DNA of 64,000 bases from Hypoxylon rubiginosum (Eukaryota > Ascomycota > Sordariomycetes > Xylariales > Hypoxylaceae), in contig CADCXA010000034.1 of NCBI GenBank assembly GCA_902806565.1, positions 946,544 through 1,010,543 on the forward strand. Direction: 5' to 3'. A program made the translations under genes and the position numbers. A model generated the notes under the pieces. The model had not been told where the DNA came from. It did not search any database and worked only from the letters and a program-made list of their open reading frames with translations. Below, piece after piece: positions 13,401-25,159 of this stretch. Every line of letters starts with the position of its first letter. Position 1 is the first letter of the stretch.

Positions 13401-14181
13401 GCATTCGATGGCCCGGGACGAAAAGAACAACCTTGGTTAAGGTAGTAGGATGTCTAATGTCTTGGTGGAAAACTCTCAAACAGCCGCGAGCCACAGTTGA
13501 GCTTCATTGGGACGGAACTGACTAGCAAACTTCCATTAGCAAGCCACCTAACTGCTTCTTACCTAGCATCATTAGCCTGGCCAGCTCCTGGTTAGTCCGT
13601 CACTAAGATAGCCGAAGTCGGGTTGCCGTTTTTAGGGGGCTATCTGGCAGTCCGAGCTTCTGCTTCTGATAAGTCCGATACGTACAGGTTTGAACGCGCT
13701 CGTAGGCTCGTACTCGTCAGCCCAGCCCTGGGAGCTGGTAAAACCACGTTTCATCGCCTCTTCTCATCTTACGACCGTCGTCTAAGAATCAAGATATTCC
13801 ACGTAATTACCTACCCAGGTAAACATATGTGAAGCAGATCATTTCTAGATTCCCCAGCTTGGCTATCGATAGTCATGAAGAGTGTGTGACAGGGTGAGTT
13901 AAGTAGGTTTAATTAATTGACTTTCTTTTTCTTTTTCCCTGTTATGGTCGAATAATATTTCACAGGTACATATAAAAAACGAGATATGCATACTTCACCT
14001 GATTCATGACGGGCACGAGACCGGATGACTGCAGATATATCTCATCAAGCTGGAAGTTTCAACTCTAATGGGTAGCGGGTTTGGCTTCGGTTTTGGATAG
14101 AAATAGATAACGCTAAACCCTTTGCCGTTGGTCCAAGGCTGAGTGCCATCTCGATGGCTTCGATTTTGGCCTGTGGTTGGT

Positions 14182-14211
14182 GGTTGATGGTTGATGGTTG
14201 ATGGTTGATGG
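14182..14211. repeat. 7-base tandem repeat
   Basis: GGTTGAT repeats four times and is followed by related GATGGCC steps. Confidence 0.85.
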
Positions 14212-16362
14212 CCGAGTGTCGATGGCCGATTTTCGATGGGCCGGTACATACGATCTAGCTCCGTTCTTTTTCCATTCATGGACACGACGGTTGGTATTGG
14301 ATCGATCATTAAAGATCTTGTAGTGAAACAGGAATTGAAGTGCGGCTGCAACTTATTTGTATTACATTCATCGGTGGTCCGAACCGAATCGATCTGAGAG
14401 CGTCTAGTCCGTCAATCCATACAGGACTACAGGTAGGGGGTGGAGCTTCTATCCTACAGCGGCCCTGGGGTATGCTTAAGGAGCTGTCGGACAAACGAAT
14501 CAGCGTATCCGTTTGCTTCCAGGGTGAGGTCTGGCCCCTGGCGTCCACTGCAGATCCACTATCGCAGCTGTAAAGTGCTAATTATATCGTACCTAAGTAC
14601 CCCCTAAGCTGCTGACTGCCCTGCTACAGCTGCCGGTTAAGCTGCCAGTTGCCCTTCGTGACTTGGTTACTCGTTGCCCCCCCAATTGCCCCCCAATTGA
14701 GGACTAGACCCGGGCGCATAACGCAAAGGCGCCCAACGCGAAAAACTTCAATGCACTTTTGCACACCCAATCCCTAAAAAAATTATCATCACAGGATCTG
14801 CTGCCACCCATTGTCCAGTCACAAGATAGAGTCATTTTGGCTGAACTTCTCCTAGCTCGCCCTGGCTACCTATCTACTTCTCTCTTTCATCTTCAACCCG
14901 GAAGACTTCCACTCCCTTCCTGGACCCTGGGTACCTGCGCCTCTAATTCCTCCCTATTCCAATTCCTTTTCCCCTCGTCAGCCCGTATCAAATTACCCCG
15001 GACAGGATCTCTCCCTGTTCTATTAATAACGAGAGCCCTAACTTCGGAAACCGACAAGTGGGTGACTCGCCCCCCCAAGTTTGGACTCTGACCCTTGGGA
15101 TTTCAGCTTTACGTCTTGTCTCTACTATCGCCATCTAGTGCTGCTAGAAGAAAGGTCTCACTGCTTGCTTGTTTGTTTGTACTAGGGAGGAGATTCCTAC
15201 GACGACACACCTGTGCTCAGCGTCAGTGATAAGACGAATTATTTTGAAGCCAGTATCCCTTAAGAAGGCTTAAGAAGGGAAACACTAGTAATCTTGACCA
15301 TACCAGTCGAAGAAGGCTCCGTCAATCATTACTATCTTGTTCCCGTCTTGGAATTCTAGAATCCGTTCGCTATTCGCCATCATTCCCCTTTCGTCCTATC
15401 AGCTTCTCGTCTCATATCCGACTTCGCCCATCTAGCATTAGCATACCTACACTGCCAGACGCTCATCCTGCAGCCCCCAGGCCTAGGGCAAAAGAAAAAA
15501 AAAGAAGGCAGAGCATCAACAAATTTATCGCTCGACCACTCACGGCCAGAGACACGCAAGAAATCGTGCAGGTGCGCGCCAATCAGCGTCTTAGATATCC
15601 GACAGCACATCACTTTTAGACCAGTCAGAAACATGGTATCTTTCTCGTGTGAGGTAATATTACCGATTTCATAATTTAAACCCAAGGTGCCTGACATCAC
15701 ATCCACGGCTCTTCTCCCCCATCGCGCCCCAACCCTCCCTTCTGGCGTCTCCCCTTTCAGTATTCACGCAACAGCAACAGCAACGGCAACACGCAATACG
15801 GCAACACACAACACTTCGCGTTGCGCTATGGTCTCTCCCCCCTTCAGATCCCTCGCGCCATTCCTCTGATCACCACACCCAGCCAATACATTCAATTCAT
15901 CCAATACATGACCTTGGCATTGACCATCCATCCGCCCTCATCCTTCACACCCACCCAACGAACCCCTGTTTATATCTTCCCCATAATATTATTGGAACCG
16001 CCGCCCCTTCTCGTCTCCTGATCGTCTTCACCCCTCTGCCCCTCCAACCAGATAAAACACACGCCCCCTGAAGTCCAATTGCATCCTCCGTATCCTTCTT
16101 CGCATCTCTTAAACGACGGTCATTTTCATTTACACTGTACCTTTTGTCGCCATCTAACTCGATATATTCTCTCCACAGGCTTGTGGTGACGTCTTAACCA
16201 AAAAGAAACTCGACCCACACAGAAGTCGTTGTCGCGGCGCTACCTTCACCTGCATTGATTGTATGGTCCACTTCCCCGGAACTGAGTACCGCGCGCATAG
16301 TGTAGGTTGCGAATCTCGAATCTGTAGGCCGAGGCAAATCTAATATGTGCAACTAGAGTTGT

Positions 16363-17580
16363 ATGACAGAGGACCAGAAATACCAAGGCTCACTGTATAA
16401 ACCGAAGCGACAAAAATCCAACAACGCCGAACCCTCTGGGAGGTCTAACGCTGCTATGGCGCATCACGCATACGTCGAAGACGTTACCGAAGAGTTCGAA
16501 GACTACCGCCAGTACCAGGTGTATGACGATGACGAGACAAACATGGCGGCCAATCTTCCCCCGGAAGCGCCAACTCCTCCGCCCGCCGCCATCGATGACC
16601 CCAACGTGAACGTTTTCGACTTTCTAGTTGACCATACTCCGAACGTATCCAATGTCAACTTACAATATTTCAGCAACCCTATGGAGCCCCCTAGTGGTGG
16701 ACGGCAGCTCGTGCGATTTGATCAGGAAATTGACAACTATGTGGATCCAACTGGATACATGGTGGACGACGAGGAAATGCACCAATATGGTGCCGGCGCC
16801 CCTCGTATTAACGAGTTCCAGACGCCGGCGCCTAAGAGTCAGCGGAAGAAGACAAACGAGGTGAAGAAAGATAAGAAGCGCAAGCGATTACACATTGAAA
16901 CGCAGATTGTGACGCCTGCACCACCGTTGGCCATTGAGGCGCCACCAGGTGACGAGATGATGACTGACGCCCCGCCTGTACTGCATTCAGGATTGACGGG
17001 CGGTCTTAACCGTCTCATGCGCCCCCCTCAATTTCCTCCTTCGCCTGATTATTCAGGAGGCGATGGCGGGGAGAACTCGCCGGCGAGCCCAATCAAGAAG
17101 ACCAAGCACTCTAAATCATCCAAGACTTCTAAACATGCCAAGTCTAGCCGGCCAGAGAGTATTGGTGGAGGCCTGAAGGCCTTCATATCAGGCTCGTCAA
17201 AATCAAAAGTGTCCAAGAAGCGAAAGCACTCCACAGATAAAGAGAAGAAGGAGAAGAAGTCTCGACACAATCGGCCGAGTTCTGAAAAGGCACCGAAGCT
17301 GATCGAGTACCGATCAAAATCGGGTGACGAGAAAGACGGGGAGTCTGGCCAAATGATCATTTACAAGCCGCGATCTGATGTATTCCTGAGCTTCTGCAAT
17401 AAGGGACCTGAGAGTGAGCGGGGTTGCAGCGTGAACAAGGCATTGAAGAGATATCACCGCGAGCGAACCGAGTCAGGCACTAGTCTGGGTAAGATGTCAG
17501 AGGAGAAGGAACTTTGGCGGTCGTTGCGGATGCGGCGTAATGAACGAGGCGAAATCGTCCTGTTTTCGATTGATGCCTGA
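16363..17580 (+). CDS. Conserved fungal lysine-rich protein, probably nuclear
   Basis: Single exon, 405 residues. I do not recognise a named family. The N-terminal third is acidic and proline-rich (EDVTEEFEDYRQ, PPEAPTPPPAA). Basic clusters follow: KSQRKKTNEVKKDKKRKR near residue 160, and serine/lysine-rich runs from about 240 to 320 (KKTKHSKSSKTSKHAKSS; SKKRKHSTDKEKKEKKSR). These look like bipartite nuclear localisation signals in a disordered region. Two short stretches look conserved and not low-complexity: HSGLTGGLNRLM in the middle, and a C-terminal module (FLSFCNKGPESERGCSVNK, then KELWRSLRMRRNERGEI). A chromatin or RNA-processing role would be a guess. The start at 16363 fits; a second Met lies at residue 32. 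Confidence 0.8.
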   Translation: MTEDQKYQGSLYKPKRQKSNNAEPSGRSNAAMAHHAYVEDVTEEFEDYRQYQVYDDDETNMAANLPPEAPTPPPAAIDDPNVNVFDFLVDHTPNVSNVNLQYFSNPMEPPSGGRQLVRFDQEIDNYVDPTGYMVDDEEMHQYGAGAPRINEFQTPAPKSQRKKTNEVKKDKKRKRLHIETQIVTPAPPLAIEAPPGDEMMTDAPPVLHSGLTGGLNRLMRPPQFPPSPDYSGGDGGENSPASPIKKTKHSKSSKTSKHAKSSRPESIGGGLKAFISGSSKSKVSKKRKHSTDKEKKEKKSRHNRPSSEKAPKLIEYRSKSGDEKDGESGQMIIYKPRSDVFLSFCNKGPESERGCSVNKALKRYHRERTESGTSLGKMSEEKELWRSLRMRRNERGEIVLFSIDA

Positions 17581-18128
17581 ATGGACTAATTGGTTGCAGA
17601 AGAGGAAACGGCGTTTTTTGATATGGGGTTGCTTTTTTTCCCCCGGAACTACAATGATACCTAACCAAGTGAGGGATGTCGAAGAGAAAGACAGGCCCGA
17701 CTTGGGATCTGTTGGTGCTGTGGCGTATGGAAAAGAAGACTTTTATTTGCTTCTGAGCTGGTCTTGAAGCCTCATTCATAGAGGAGGTGACATGGCACGT
17801 GCAAAGGTTGTGCGACATAATGGGAATTCATGTACTGGTTTATGTCACTACTACTGCTTTGCAAATTTTTGTATGTCCTTCCGAATGTTTTGATTGAGGC
17901 GTGAGAAACGCTGCGGAGGCGAGGTTATTAGATTTCTCTGCGCATTTAGAGCCTGCCATAGTCCATATAACATGGATCTAATTATACCGTCTTCCAACGT
18001 CAATGTCGTGATTATTTTACATTCTACAGTCTCATGAAGTGGGTATTTTGGTATTACCCCTTTTTCTCCAAACGCCATATTGTGTTACCGTGATATCGCT
18101 ATAATACCAGACCCATCACAATACTATC
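17581..18128. other. Convergent 3' intergenic region
   Basis: This lies between the stop codons of two convergent genes. Short frames on both strands show no features. It presumably contains both transcripts' 3' ends. Confidence 0.6.
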
Positions 18129-19403
18129 TTATACAGCGCGTAATGGTAAGATGTGCTGGACCAGAGCCTCGCGACGGCACAGCGGGCACTCGGGCTTCTC
18201 GCGGACCCAGTCGCCGATGCAAGACCAGCAGAAGACGTGGCCGCACTGCGTGGCGGCCGGGTCCTTCAGCTCCTCGAGGCACAGCGTGCACTTGCGCTGC
18301 TGCGCGCCCATGATCCACCGCATCTTCCCCTCGTCCGCTAGGTCGTAGCGAGCCTCGCCGCTGGGGAGGGCGGGCGTGTGCGTCGCCAGCGCGAGGTTGA
18401 TGCGCGTCTGCGGAGCGGCCGCGGCCGCGGCCCCGGAGCCGGGTAGCAGGGAGTTGTTGGAGGTGTAGACGTTGGGGTCGAGGGACACGGTCAAGCTTCC
18501 TCCTCCTCCGGCTCGGCTGCTGCTGCCGCGCTGCTCGGGGTGCGGGGACAGCTCGGACAGCGTCGAGCGCACGTGCAGGTACCCCTGGACGGCCATCTGG
18601 ACGACGAGCAGGACGCCCAGCAGCTCGTAGCCGGCGCGGTCGGACGACTCGTCGTCGACCTTGCGCGTGAATATGTAACGCAGCCCGGTCAGCCGCTTCG
18701 CCAGCTCGTAGTAGGAGCCGCTGAAGTAGAACAGCGCCAGGCCCAGAGCGTGGACGGGCGCCGGCGACGTGATGGATGATAGGTGCGCGAGCACGTACGC
18801 CTGCAGCTTGTAGGACCAGCTGCGCCGCGCCCTCAGCTTCGCCGGCGTTATTTCTCCTTCATCGTCGCCGTCCCCGCTCGGCGAGATGCCTAGGTTCTTC
18901 TGCAACCGCGCGCGTATCCGGGCCCGGATCTTGGGCAGGACGCGGGCGAGCCCGTAGGGGAACAGGATGCTGCCGGCGATGTAGGCGGCGCGGCGCGGGA
19001 GGGCGGGCAGGGCGGAGGACGAGGACGAGGAGGTGCCGGCCTCGACCTGCACGAGCCCGCAGTACTCCTCGCCCAGCGTGCGGTTGCCCAGCAGCGTCGT
19101 CAGGCACAGGTACAGCAGGTCGGCGAGGGTGCGGGACTCGGGGGCCCAGGCGTGGGCGGACCGGGCGCCCAGGAGCCGCCGGTGCAGGTCGGCGATCTGG
19201 TTCGTGAGCAGGCCCTGGAAGTAGGCGTCCTTCTGGTGCGCGCGGATTATGTCGGGGGCGAAGGCGTAGGGGTACGGGGAGATCGAAGACGGGGACGGGT
19301 CCGCTGAGGGAGGGAGAGGAGGATTCGAGGCGAATGAAGGAGGTGATGCGGATGCGGACGGCGAGGCGCCGCTAGACGGTGGCGTTTGGCTGTCCGCTGC
19401 CAT
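18129..19403 (-). CDS. pex10: Peroxin-10, RING-type peroxisomal E3 ubiquitin ligase
   Basis: Intronless, 424 residues. Pex10 works with Pex2 and Pex12 in the peroxisomal membrane, ubiquitinating the import receptor Pex5 so it can be recycled. The N-terminus is Ser/Pro-rich and disordered. From about residue 45 the Pex2/Pex12-type region begins (YAFAPDIIRAHQKDAYFQ, then RTLADLLYLCLTTLLGNRTLGEEYC), followed by hydrophobic segments (YIAGSILFPYGL; ALGLALFYFSGSYYELAKR; ELLGVLLVVQMAVQGYLHV). A C3HC4 RING spans about 372-410 (CTLC, then CGHVFCWSC, then CPLC). The gene is very GC-rich, which creates long antisense frames. It is divergent from the ERD1-like gene. Confidence 0.96.
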   Translation of the reverse strand: MAADSQTPPSSGASPSASASPPSFASNPPLPPSADPSPSSISPYPYAFAPDIIRAHQKDAYFQGLLTNQIADLHRRLLGARSAHAWAPESRTLADLLYLCLTTLLGNRTLGEEYCGLVQVEAGTSSSSSSALPALPRRAAYIAGSILFPYGLARVLPKIRARIRARLQKNLGISPSGDGDDEGEITPAKLRARRSWSYKLQAYVLAHLSSITSPAPVHALGLALFYFSGSYYELAKRLTGLRYIFTRKVDDESSDRAGYELLGVLLVVQMAVQGYLHVRSTLSELSPHPEQRGSSSRAGGGGSLTVSLDPNVYTSNNSLLPGSGAAAAAAPQTRINLALATHTPALPSGEARYDLADEGKMRWIMGAQQRKCTLCLEELKDPAATQCGHVFCWSCIGDWVREKPECPLCRREALVQHILPLRAV

Positions 19404-19983
19404 CGTCGCGGTGAGTTGATTCGCTATGAATTTCGAGACCGAGGTATCATATCAAGTTAATATTCGGTCTTCCAGAGGAATAGTGGCTGGTTGTGAGAAT
19501 TGGACGTTTGTATATGCAAGATTAAAGTAAAGTAAGTTGAGAGCTTAAACCGGTGAGCATCTGAAGCTTTAATAAGTCATTCAACCTCGGCGATTGGGCT
19601 AGCCGATATACTAACGGACCAGGGATTTAGGGAGTTCGGCTCCAGCTGTCTAGCGGCTGTCCCGTTGGAGCGACAGGGGTATGTTGGTACCTAGCGCGCC
19701 TAGCGTGACGTCGCCAATCGTTAATCTGTTAAATGAAATATCATTATCTGGCACTTACGAATATCGACCAACAACCAACACTCGACAGTATAAAATGTAC
19801 CCTGCAGTACTGCCCCTGACAAAGAGACATTGTGATTCGACAACTTGACGCTTCAAATAGGTACCTGTGCTTCAATTTCGACCAATCCTCGGGGGAAAAA
19901 AATACTAGGAACAATACTAGAAGGTATTGTTTTCGCAATATTTAGAACCCAGGTCTCGATGAAGACTCGGATACCTCTAGGCT
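19404..19983. promoter_or_regulatory. Shared divergent promoter of pex10 and the ERD1-like gene
   Basis: 580 bases separate the two divergent start codons. No coding frame is credible here. Both 5' leaders and promoters must lie in this stretch, but I cannot identify individual elements. Confidence 0.5.
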
Positions 19984-21301
19984 ATGGACGGTGATCCAGC
20001 GGTCGAGCCGACGGAGCTCGACTCCTTCGGCATGACCTTTCCTCTACCCTATCGCGTGGCTTTTATAATCGTACTAGGTTCGTCGCTTTGTCATTGCCAG
20101 GACGGATAGTGTATAGTGTTCTCGAATTGACACATGAATAGCTGTCTGGGCCTGGGGCATTAACCTACACTACCTCTACCTCATCGGCATCGATGTGCCA
20201 TCCCTGATCCGGTACCCAGGCCGGCCCTCACCGCACCACCCGACACACCACCTTTCTACGTACCGACTAGCTACCGTGCTCTCCTCCATATTCGTCTTCG
20301 CCTTACTCGTCTTCTGGATCTTCACCCATGGCAACCCCGAACTGGTTCTTGCCTGGGACTGGGTCCCCCTGATGTACCTCGCCGTACTGCTCGGGCTCCT
20401 CATCATCGTACCCGTCTTCAAGAACCTGTCGCACGGCGGACGGGTGCGCCTCCGCGCGACGCTGAAGCGCATCTCGATCGGCGGCATCGCCGAGGCCAAG
20501 GACGGCAAGTTCGGGGACATCCTGCTGGCCGACGTGCTGACGAGCTACTCGAAAGTGCTGGCGGACCTGTACGTGGCGCTGTGCATGTTCTTCCGGGGCG
20601 AGGGGGGCGGCGCGACGGCGCGCCCCGACCGCAACTGCGGCGGCGCCGTCGTGGTGCCCCTGATCATGGCGCTGCCGTCGCTGATCCGGCTGCGGCAGTG
20701 CCTCATCGAGTACGGCCGCGTGCGCCGCGGCCGCCGGACCGAGGCCACGGGCTGGGGGGGCCAGCACCTGGCCAACGCGCTCAAGTACGCGACGGCCTTC
20801 CCCGTCATCGTCTTCAGCGCCCTGCAGCGCAACTCCACCGGAGGCCAGCCGCCACCCGCCCACTACTACCGCGCCTGGGTCGCCGCCTGCGCCGTCAACT
20901 CGCTCTACAGCTTCTACTGGGACGTGGCCAAGGACTGGGACCTGACGCTCTTCGACAACGAGCTGCGGGCCGCGCCCGACCTCAAGGCGTTCGGCCTGCG
21001 CCGCCGCCTGCACGTCGGCCCGCCCGCCCTGTACTACGGCGTCGTCGCCCTGGACCTGCTGCTGCGCTGCACGTGGAGCCTCAAGCTGAGCCCGCACCTC
21101 GGCCGCGTCGCCGACTGGGAGGGCTCCATCTTCGCCCTCGAGCTGCTCGAGGTCTTCCGCCGCTGGGTCTGGATCTTCTTCCGCGTCGAGACCGAGTGGA
21201 TCCGCAGCACCGCCGTCCCCGGCCTCGACGTCGACGACATACTGCTCCCCGACTATCACAACCACAACATCCAGGGTCCCAAGTACGAGGATAGCGACTA
21301 A
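19984..21301 (+). CDS. erd1: EXS-family membrane protein, Erd1-like
   Basis: A polytopic membrane protein of about 417 residues with an EXS domain. Yeast Erd1 acts in the Golgi, where it is linked to phosphate recycling and retention/recycling of ER and Golgi proteins. Exon 1 is 19984-20077 (MDGDPAVEPTELDSFGMTF, then LPYRVAFIIVL); the intron is 20078-20141; exon 2 runs 20142-21301 and begins AVWAWGINLHYLYLIGIDVP, then SLIRYPGRP. The start chosen restores the usual N-terminal transmembrane segment, which a start at 20195 would lose. Hydrophobic segments include VLSSIFVFALLVFWIF and LMYLAVLLGLLIIVPVF. The EXS hallmark region has YSFYWDVAKDWDL, then LRRRL, then RRWVWIFFRVETEW. It ends IQGPKYEDSD. 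Very GC-rich. Confidence 0.92.
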
Positions 21302-22285
21302 AAGAAGTTTGAGGCCGACTTCTCTTTTTTTTTTTTATGAAAAAAGGGGGCCGACAATAGGACTAGAAGGAATTTTTCACATCTGGCAGAATTGGTCGAG
21401 GGGCGATATCCTCGTATAGAGAGAGAGTGACGTTTCAAGAATAGGGGTGCTTAGTAGTAGATACGTGCTGGCGTCGTGGTTGCATTGCAGGCGTTCGATA
21501 TTTAGACTGGATACGGTTACGTCTTCTACATGTAGCATGGGAATATATACTGTACCTAGGTATCAAGAACTCTTAATGATTTGAGTATATGCACCAAGTC
21601 CTGACATTATGGGGACGGCTAGAGGATCATCGTATATGCTTTAAGATTTGACTTGCAAGATACATGCAAGACCGGAACTTTTGTTTGCTTGTGTGATAGA
21701 AAAAGGGTCCACGAATGCTTACCACGGCGTAAATATAGCTGATAGTGGATTAAGCCGATAGATCCAGTGCGATGAGGCATCACCATAGCCCTAAAAGACT
21801 ACTTCTGCCGGTACACATTAATTTACTTACTAGATCACGAAGCCAATATGATGTAGACTTTGCATGTTACTTTGCATGTTGTACACCAAGTCTATTCTCC
21901 GTGATATGATTGTATCGAGCATCCTGAAGTGTCTATACGCTTCTTTCCTGTCAACACGCGAAAGGGATTCGCGATTCCTTTTTTGAATATTTCTTGAAGA
22001 CGCCTGTTCGACCATCCTGGATTTTTTCCCGATATCTATAAATCACCCGTTGCCCATTGCGTGTGGTATCCAATACTCCCTACCCCCTTTTTCCCTATGC
22101 GATGGTATTATATATGTACACGAACGCCAAAAGCACCGCGAGCGCCGAGGCTATGCTCTCCCCCTATTTGCGTACCGAATCCGACCAATGGTGTTGTAGA
22201 GACATTTTAGAAGGTAGTGACAAGCGACGTACATAGTCACGATGCCGACCGGAGCAGCTATAGATGGTCGCAGCGCAGTCGCCCA
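21302..22285. other. Convergent 3' intergenic region
   Basis: About 1 kb downstream of the ERD1-like gene and of the reverse-strand mannosyltransferase. A T-run follows the ERD1-like stop (about 21327-21338). No credible gene seen. Confidence 0.55.
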
Positions 22286-23685
22286 CTATAGAAACCCCGT
22301 GAACCATGGCCGCTTTATGGTGGTCGGCTGTTTTAGTCTGTTCAGACAGAAACCTGGATGATTGCTGGTTGTCCGTCCGTCGCATTCGCAGCGACAACCA
22401 ATTCCGTTATCCATCTCCGACGCCCACGTTCCGCTCCCCAATAGCGGTGAGTCTGGTAGCTGTCCACCCGGCGCATTGGCCGGACATTGATACAAATGAT
22501 CGTGCCGGTATCCGAAATCTTCGAAGTGATGAACCTTTCTCGGGTCTACAAGCATTGCCACCGCGAGAGAGTGTACAGCTGCATCGCCCCACTGTGAAAC
22601 TGTCAGAGGTATGTTCAGAGTCATGTTGGATAGCATATAATGACTTACTCGCTCAAAATAGAACCCGCCCTTCTTGTCCAAATATTCGAACAGGTCTTGG
22701 TAAGCTCGGGTACGGAAAACGTCCATATCAGCAATCTCAAAATTACTCCAGTAATGGCACAGGTTCCATTCGTCACCGCGCACGTCTCGGTATGGTAACC
22801 AGCTCATAAACCGTCTAAACGGGTATGGCACCCACGAGGGAGATACCATAGCCTTCCAGAGGCCGTTTGTAGGAATTCCCATCATTTCCTTCCAGTCGGC
22901 CATTGAACGGAATAAGCTGGGACACGACTTTCCCACCTCCCATAGCGCAATTGTGAAGCCGTAGACCTTCTTATGCCGGGCCATTTGCACGAAGGGGTCA
23001 TATGTAATCGCACATGTAAAATCGACGTCGGGTTCCAGCCGCCAGTACCATTTGTAGCGCTTTAGAACATCGAGTTGGTAGAACTTTCTGTTTATTTCGT
23101 TAGTTCGACTGGCTTTCCCCGTTATACGTGATGTTACGTTTGCTATTAACCTCTGGACATAGCGCAAACTCACCCCGAATAAAACCGGCACATGTGGTGG
23201 TATCCCTCCTCACCAGCATGCGGTATTCCTCTCTCGCCTTGCTCTTTAATGTTTTGCTTCGCCGCATTTACGTCTACCCCCTCGGGAAACGTCCATTGCT
23301 CCTGTGGTACGACCTCGAAGGTAGCCAGTCCTCGCGCCGTCTTGTTCAAGACCTCGATGAACCGCGGACTCCACTGCTCGTCGTTCAGGAACAAGATGGG
23401 ATAGTTGAACCACCTGTTGAAATGCTGGTCGATCGAGGTGATCGTCTTATTGGCCTTTTCGAGCTCGTGGTTACGCGCGAGCATGACCAAGACCGCATTT
23501 TCTCGTTTCGCGTCTACGTCCGGCTCTTGACACGATGTGAAAAAGGGCGTGTCGAGCTCACTCGCCGGTCGCGGCACGCTATATCGCCATAGGTGTAAGA
23601 CGACTTCGAAAATGAAAGGAGCGGTGACGGAGAGTATAAGCCAGATTGGCAGCCGTCGTGCGGGACGGATCAACCGTCGCAACAT
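22286..23685 (-). CDS. GT15 alpha-1,2-mannosyltransferase (Kre2/Mnt1/Ktr family)
   Basis: A type II Golgi mannosyltransferase of about 418 residues that extends O- and N-linked mannans using GDP-mannose. Exons: 23685-23174, 23087-22649 and 22591-22286. The first intron (23173-23088, GTGAGT) joins CRFYSG to KFYQLDVLKRYKWYWRLEPD. The second (22648-22592, GTAAGT to CACAG) is 57 bases, in frame and stop-free, so it is easily mistaken for coding; removing it restores GGFYFERWGDAAVHS, the family's catalytic block. A short cytosolic tail and signal anchor (LPIWLILSVTAPFIFEVVLHLW) open the protein. RLEPDVDF is the metal/nucleotide site. The C-terminus after GCRCECDG fits the family poorly and may be mis-modelled. 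Confidence 0.92.
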
Positions 23686-25159
23686 GGTAGGGCTTCTGTC
23701 CTCGTGCCTGTCTTAGATCATGGTATAGATGTATCTTGGTATTTGTTTGACAAAAGTGCCAGCGGAACGATATCGATAGCGGGAACGTGGGCGATTGGTC
23801 TAAGCCGAATGATTAGAGACCGAAGGGCAAGGGAGAGAGGAGTCTTGGAGGTGAGACGGTAATATTCATACAGACTTGGCCAAGGTTTGAAAAGGAGCGG
23901 ACGGTACAGTTATTGGAGCCTGGGATGTTGGTTCCAATTGATCGCCAGGCTACAGAATCGGGGATAAGCCTCTACGGCGCGGATATGGCAATTTGTCGGA
24001 GGCTGAGCCGCAACAGGGGCTGGCAGTGGTACTGGAGTAGTACTGGCACGCGGAATTGCAACACGACACGTGGGGAAAAGGAATAAAAATAGGAGAAACG
24101 TTCATTTTAATAAGCCAAGGAGTTAGTTCCTAGGGGGCTTTGTCCAATTATCGGTGAGTGGTGGAATATAGAGAGGAGACCATCGCTGCCGGCCAACTTA
24201 TATGATTGTTGGGTGATGTTTTTCGAGGAAGGCTTTAAGAATCGTCTGACCAACTGGCAGTTGTTCCTTTGAAGCGGAACGAATTGAACTGCGGCTAGCG
24301 GAAGGAATGACGACAACGGGCAATGGGGTACCTGAAGTCTGAAGTGCGGAAGTGTGTTGTTGTGCTGTGACAAGGGGAAGCTTGATTAGATTAAAAAGGT
24401 ACAGTACATACGGATACACTAGTACAGTCTGATATTTTAGTCTATATTTTTTTAGGTAGAGTACATATAAAACGTCTTGAACATCCATCAGCAAACATCA
24501 GCAAGGCTGATTAATTGTTTGAGTCAACCTTGAAATGGTCACTGTATGCTGGTTGTATAAAAGACAGTTATCATGTACTTCTATAAACAGAAATAAAACG
24601 AAGGCTAACCAACAAAAGCGCATGAGGCTTATAGACAGGACAGATAAGTCTGATGAGTCGGGCGCAAGGGATACATATTTCCCGAATTGGAGTCTTGTTT
24701 CGATCACAGCAGGATTATGTATTTTGAATCACAAGGGACACACCTTGATGATAAAATATATGAAAAAACAAACCGAGTTACAAGTAGCGATATATATATT
24801 CTACATTCAAATGAGAATTCAAATAAAGTGCATAATAATAATACTAAATGGAACTTCAAATGCAAACGTGAAGAGGCAAGGTTAATGATTACATATGTAG
24901 CAAATTCAATATCTATAAGTTGGAGTGTGGAAGCTTGGGCCACTCACAGCACATCTATTTGAAGCTTACATATTCCATATCCCGTACATTCAACCCCGAT
25001 CCCCGCCGCTTATCCAATCCTCCATCAGCCTCTGCCTCTGGCATCTTTATATAACCTCTTGTCCAAGGCAGATTTCATGTGACGGACCCTCCTATCAGCA
25101 TCACTCGCCATCAGCGTACTTGTACCAATAAACGACTATCGCATAAAAGATAACTAAAC
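23686..25159. other. Intergenic, divergent promoters of the GT15 and Dap1-like genes
   Basis: About 1.5 kb without a credible gene. The right half (24380-24960) is noticeably A/T-rich. A TATA-like element lies at its right end. Confidence 0.55.
25048..25054 (+). promoter_or_regulatory. TATA-like element upstream of the Dap1-like gene
   Basis: TATATAA lies about 105 bases before the start codon at 25160, in a C-rich promoter context. Position and sequence fit a TATA box, but this is by motif only. Confidence 0.35.

Larger units (their letters stand above)
12877..16362. other. Long intergenic/promoter stretch, no gene seen
   Basis: About 3.5 kb between the Bem46-like gene and the next forward gene. 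Frames here are short, overlapping and without domains. It holds two low-complexity patches (13263-13400 and 14182-14211). From about 15360 to 16100 the forward strand is strongly C/T-rich, as in promoters and 5' leaders of highly expressed fungal genes, and this may be the leader of the gene at 16363. Confidence 0.55.

Noticed and set aside
14759..15091. 110-codon forward frame as a gene
   Set aside because: It lies in C/T-rich promoter-like sequence, is opposed by another open frame, and shows no domain or splice support.
18776..19207. Forward frames opposite pex10
   Set aside because: Shadows of a GC-rich gene; the reverse strand carries an unmistakable RING finger.
20303..21265. Long antisense frame of 320 codons opposite the ERD1-like gene
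   Set aside because: It mirrors a GC-rich coding exon; its Ala/Arg/Gln/Val-rich composition is that of a shadow frame, while the forward strand encodes a clear EXS protein.
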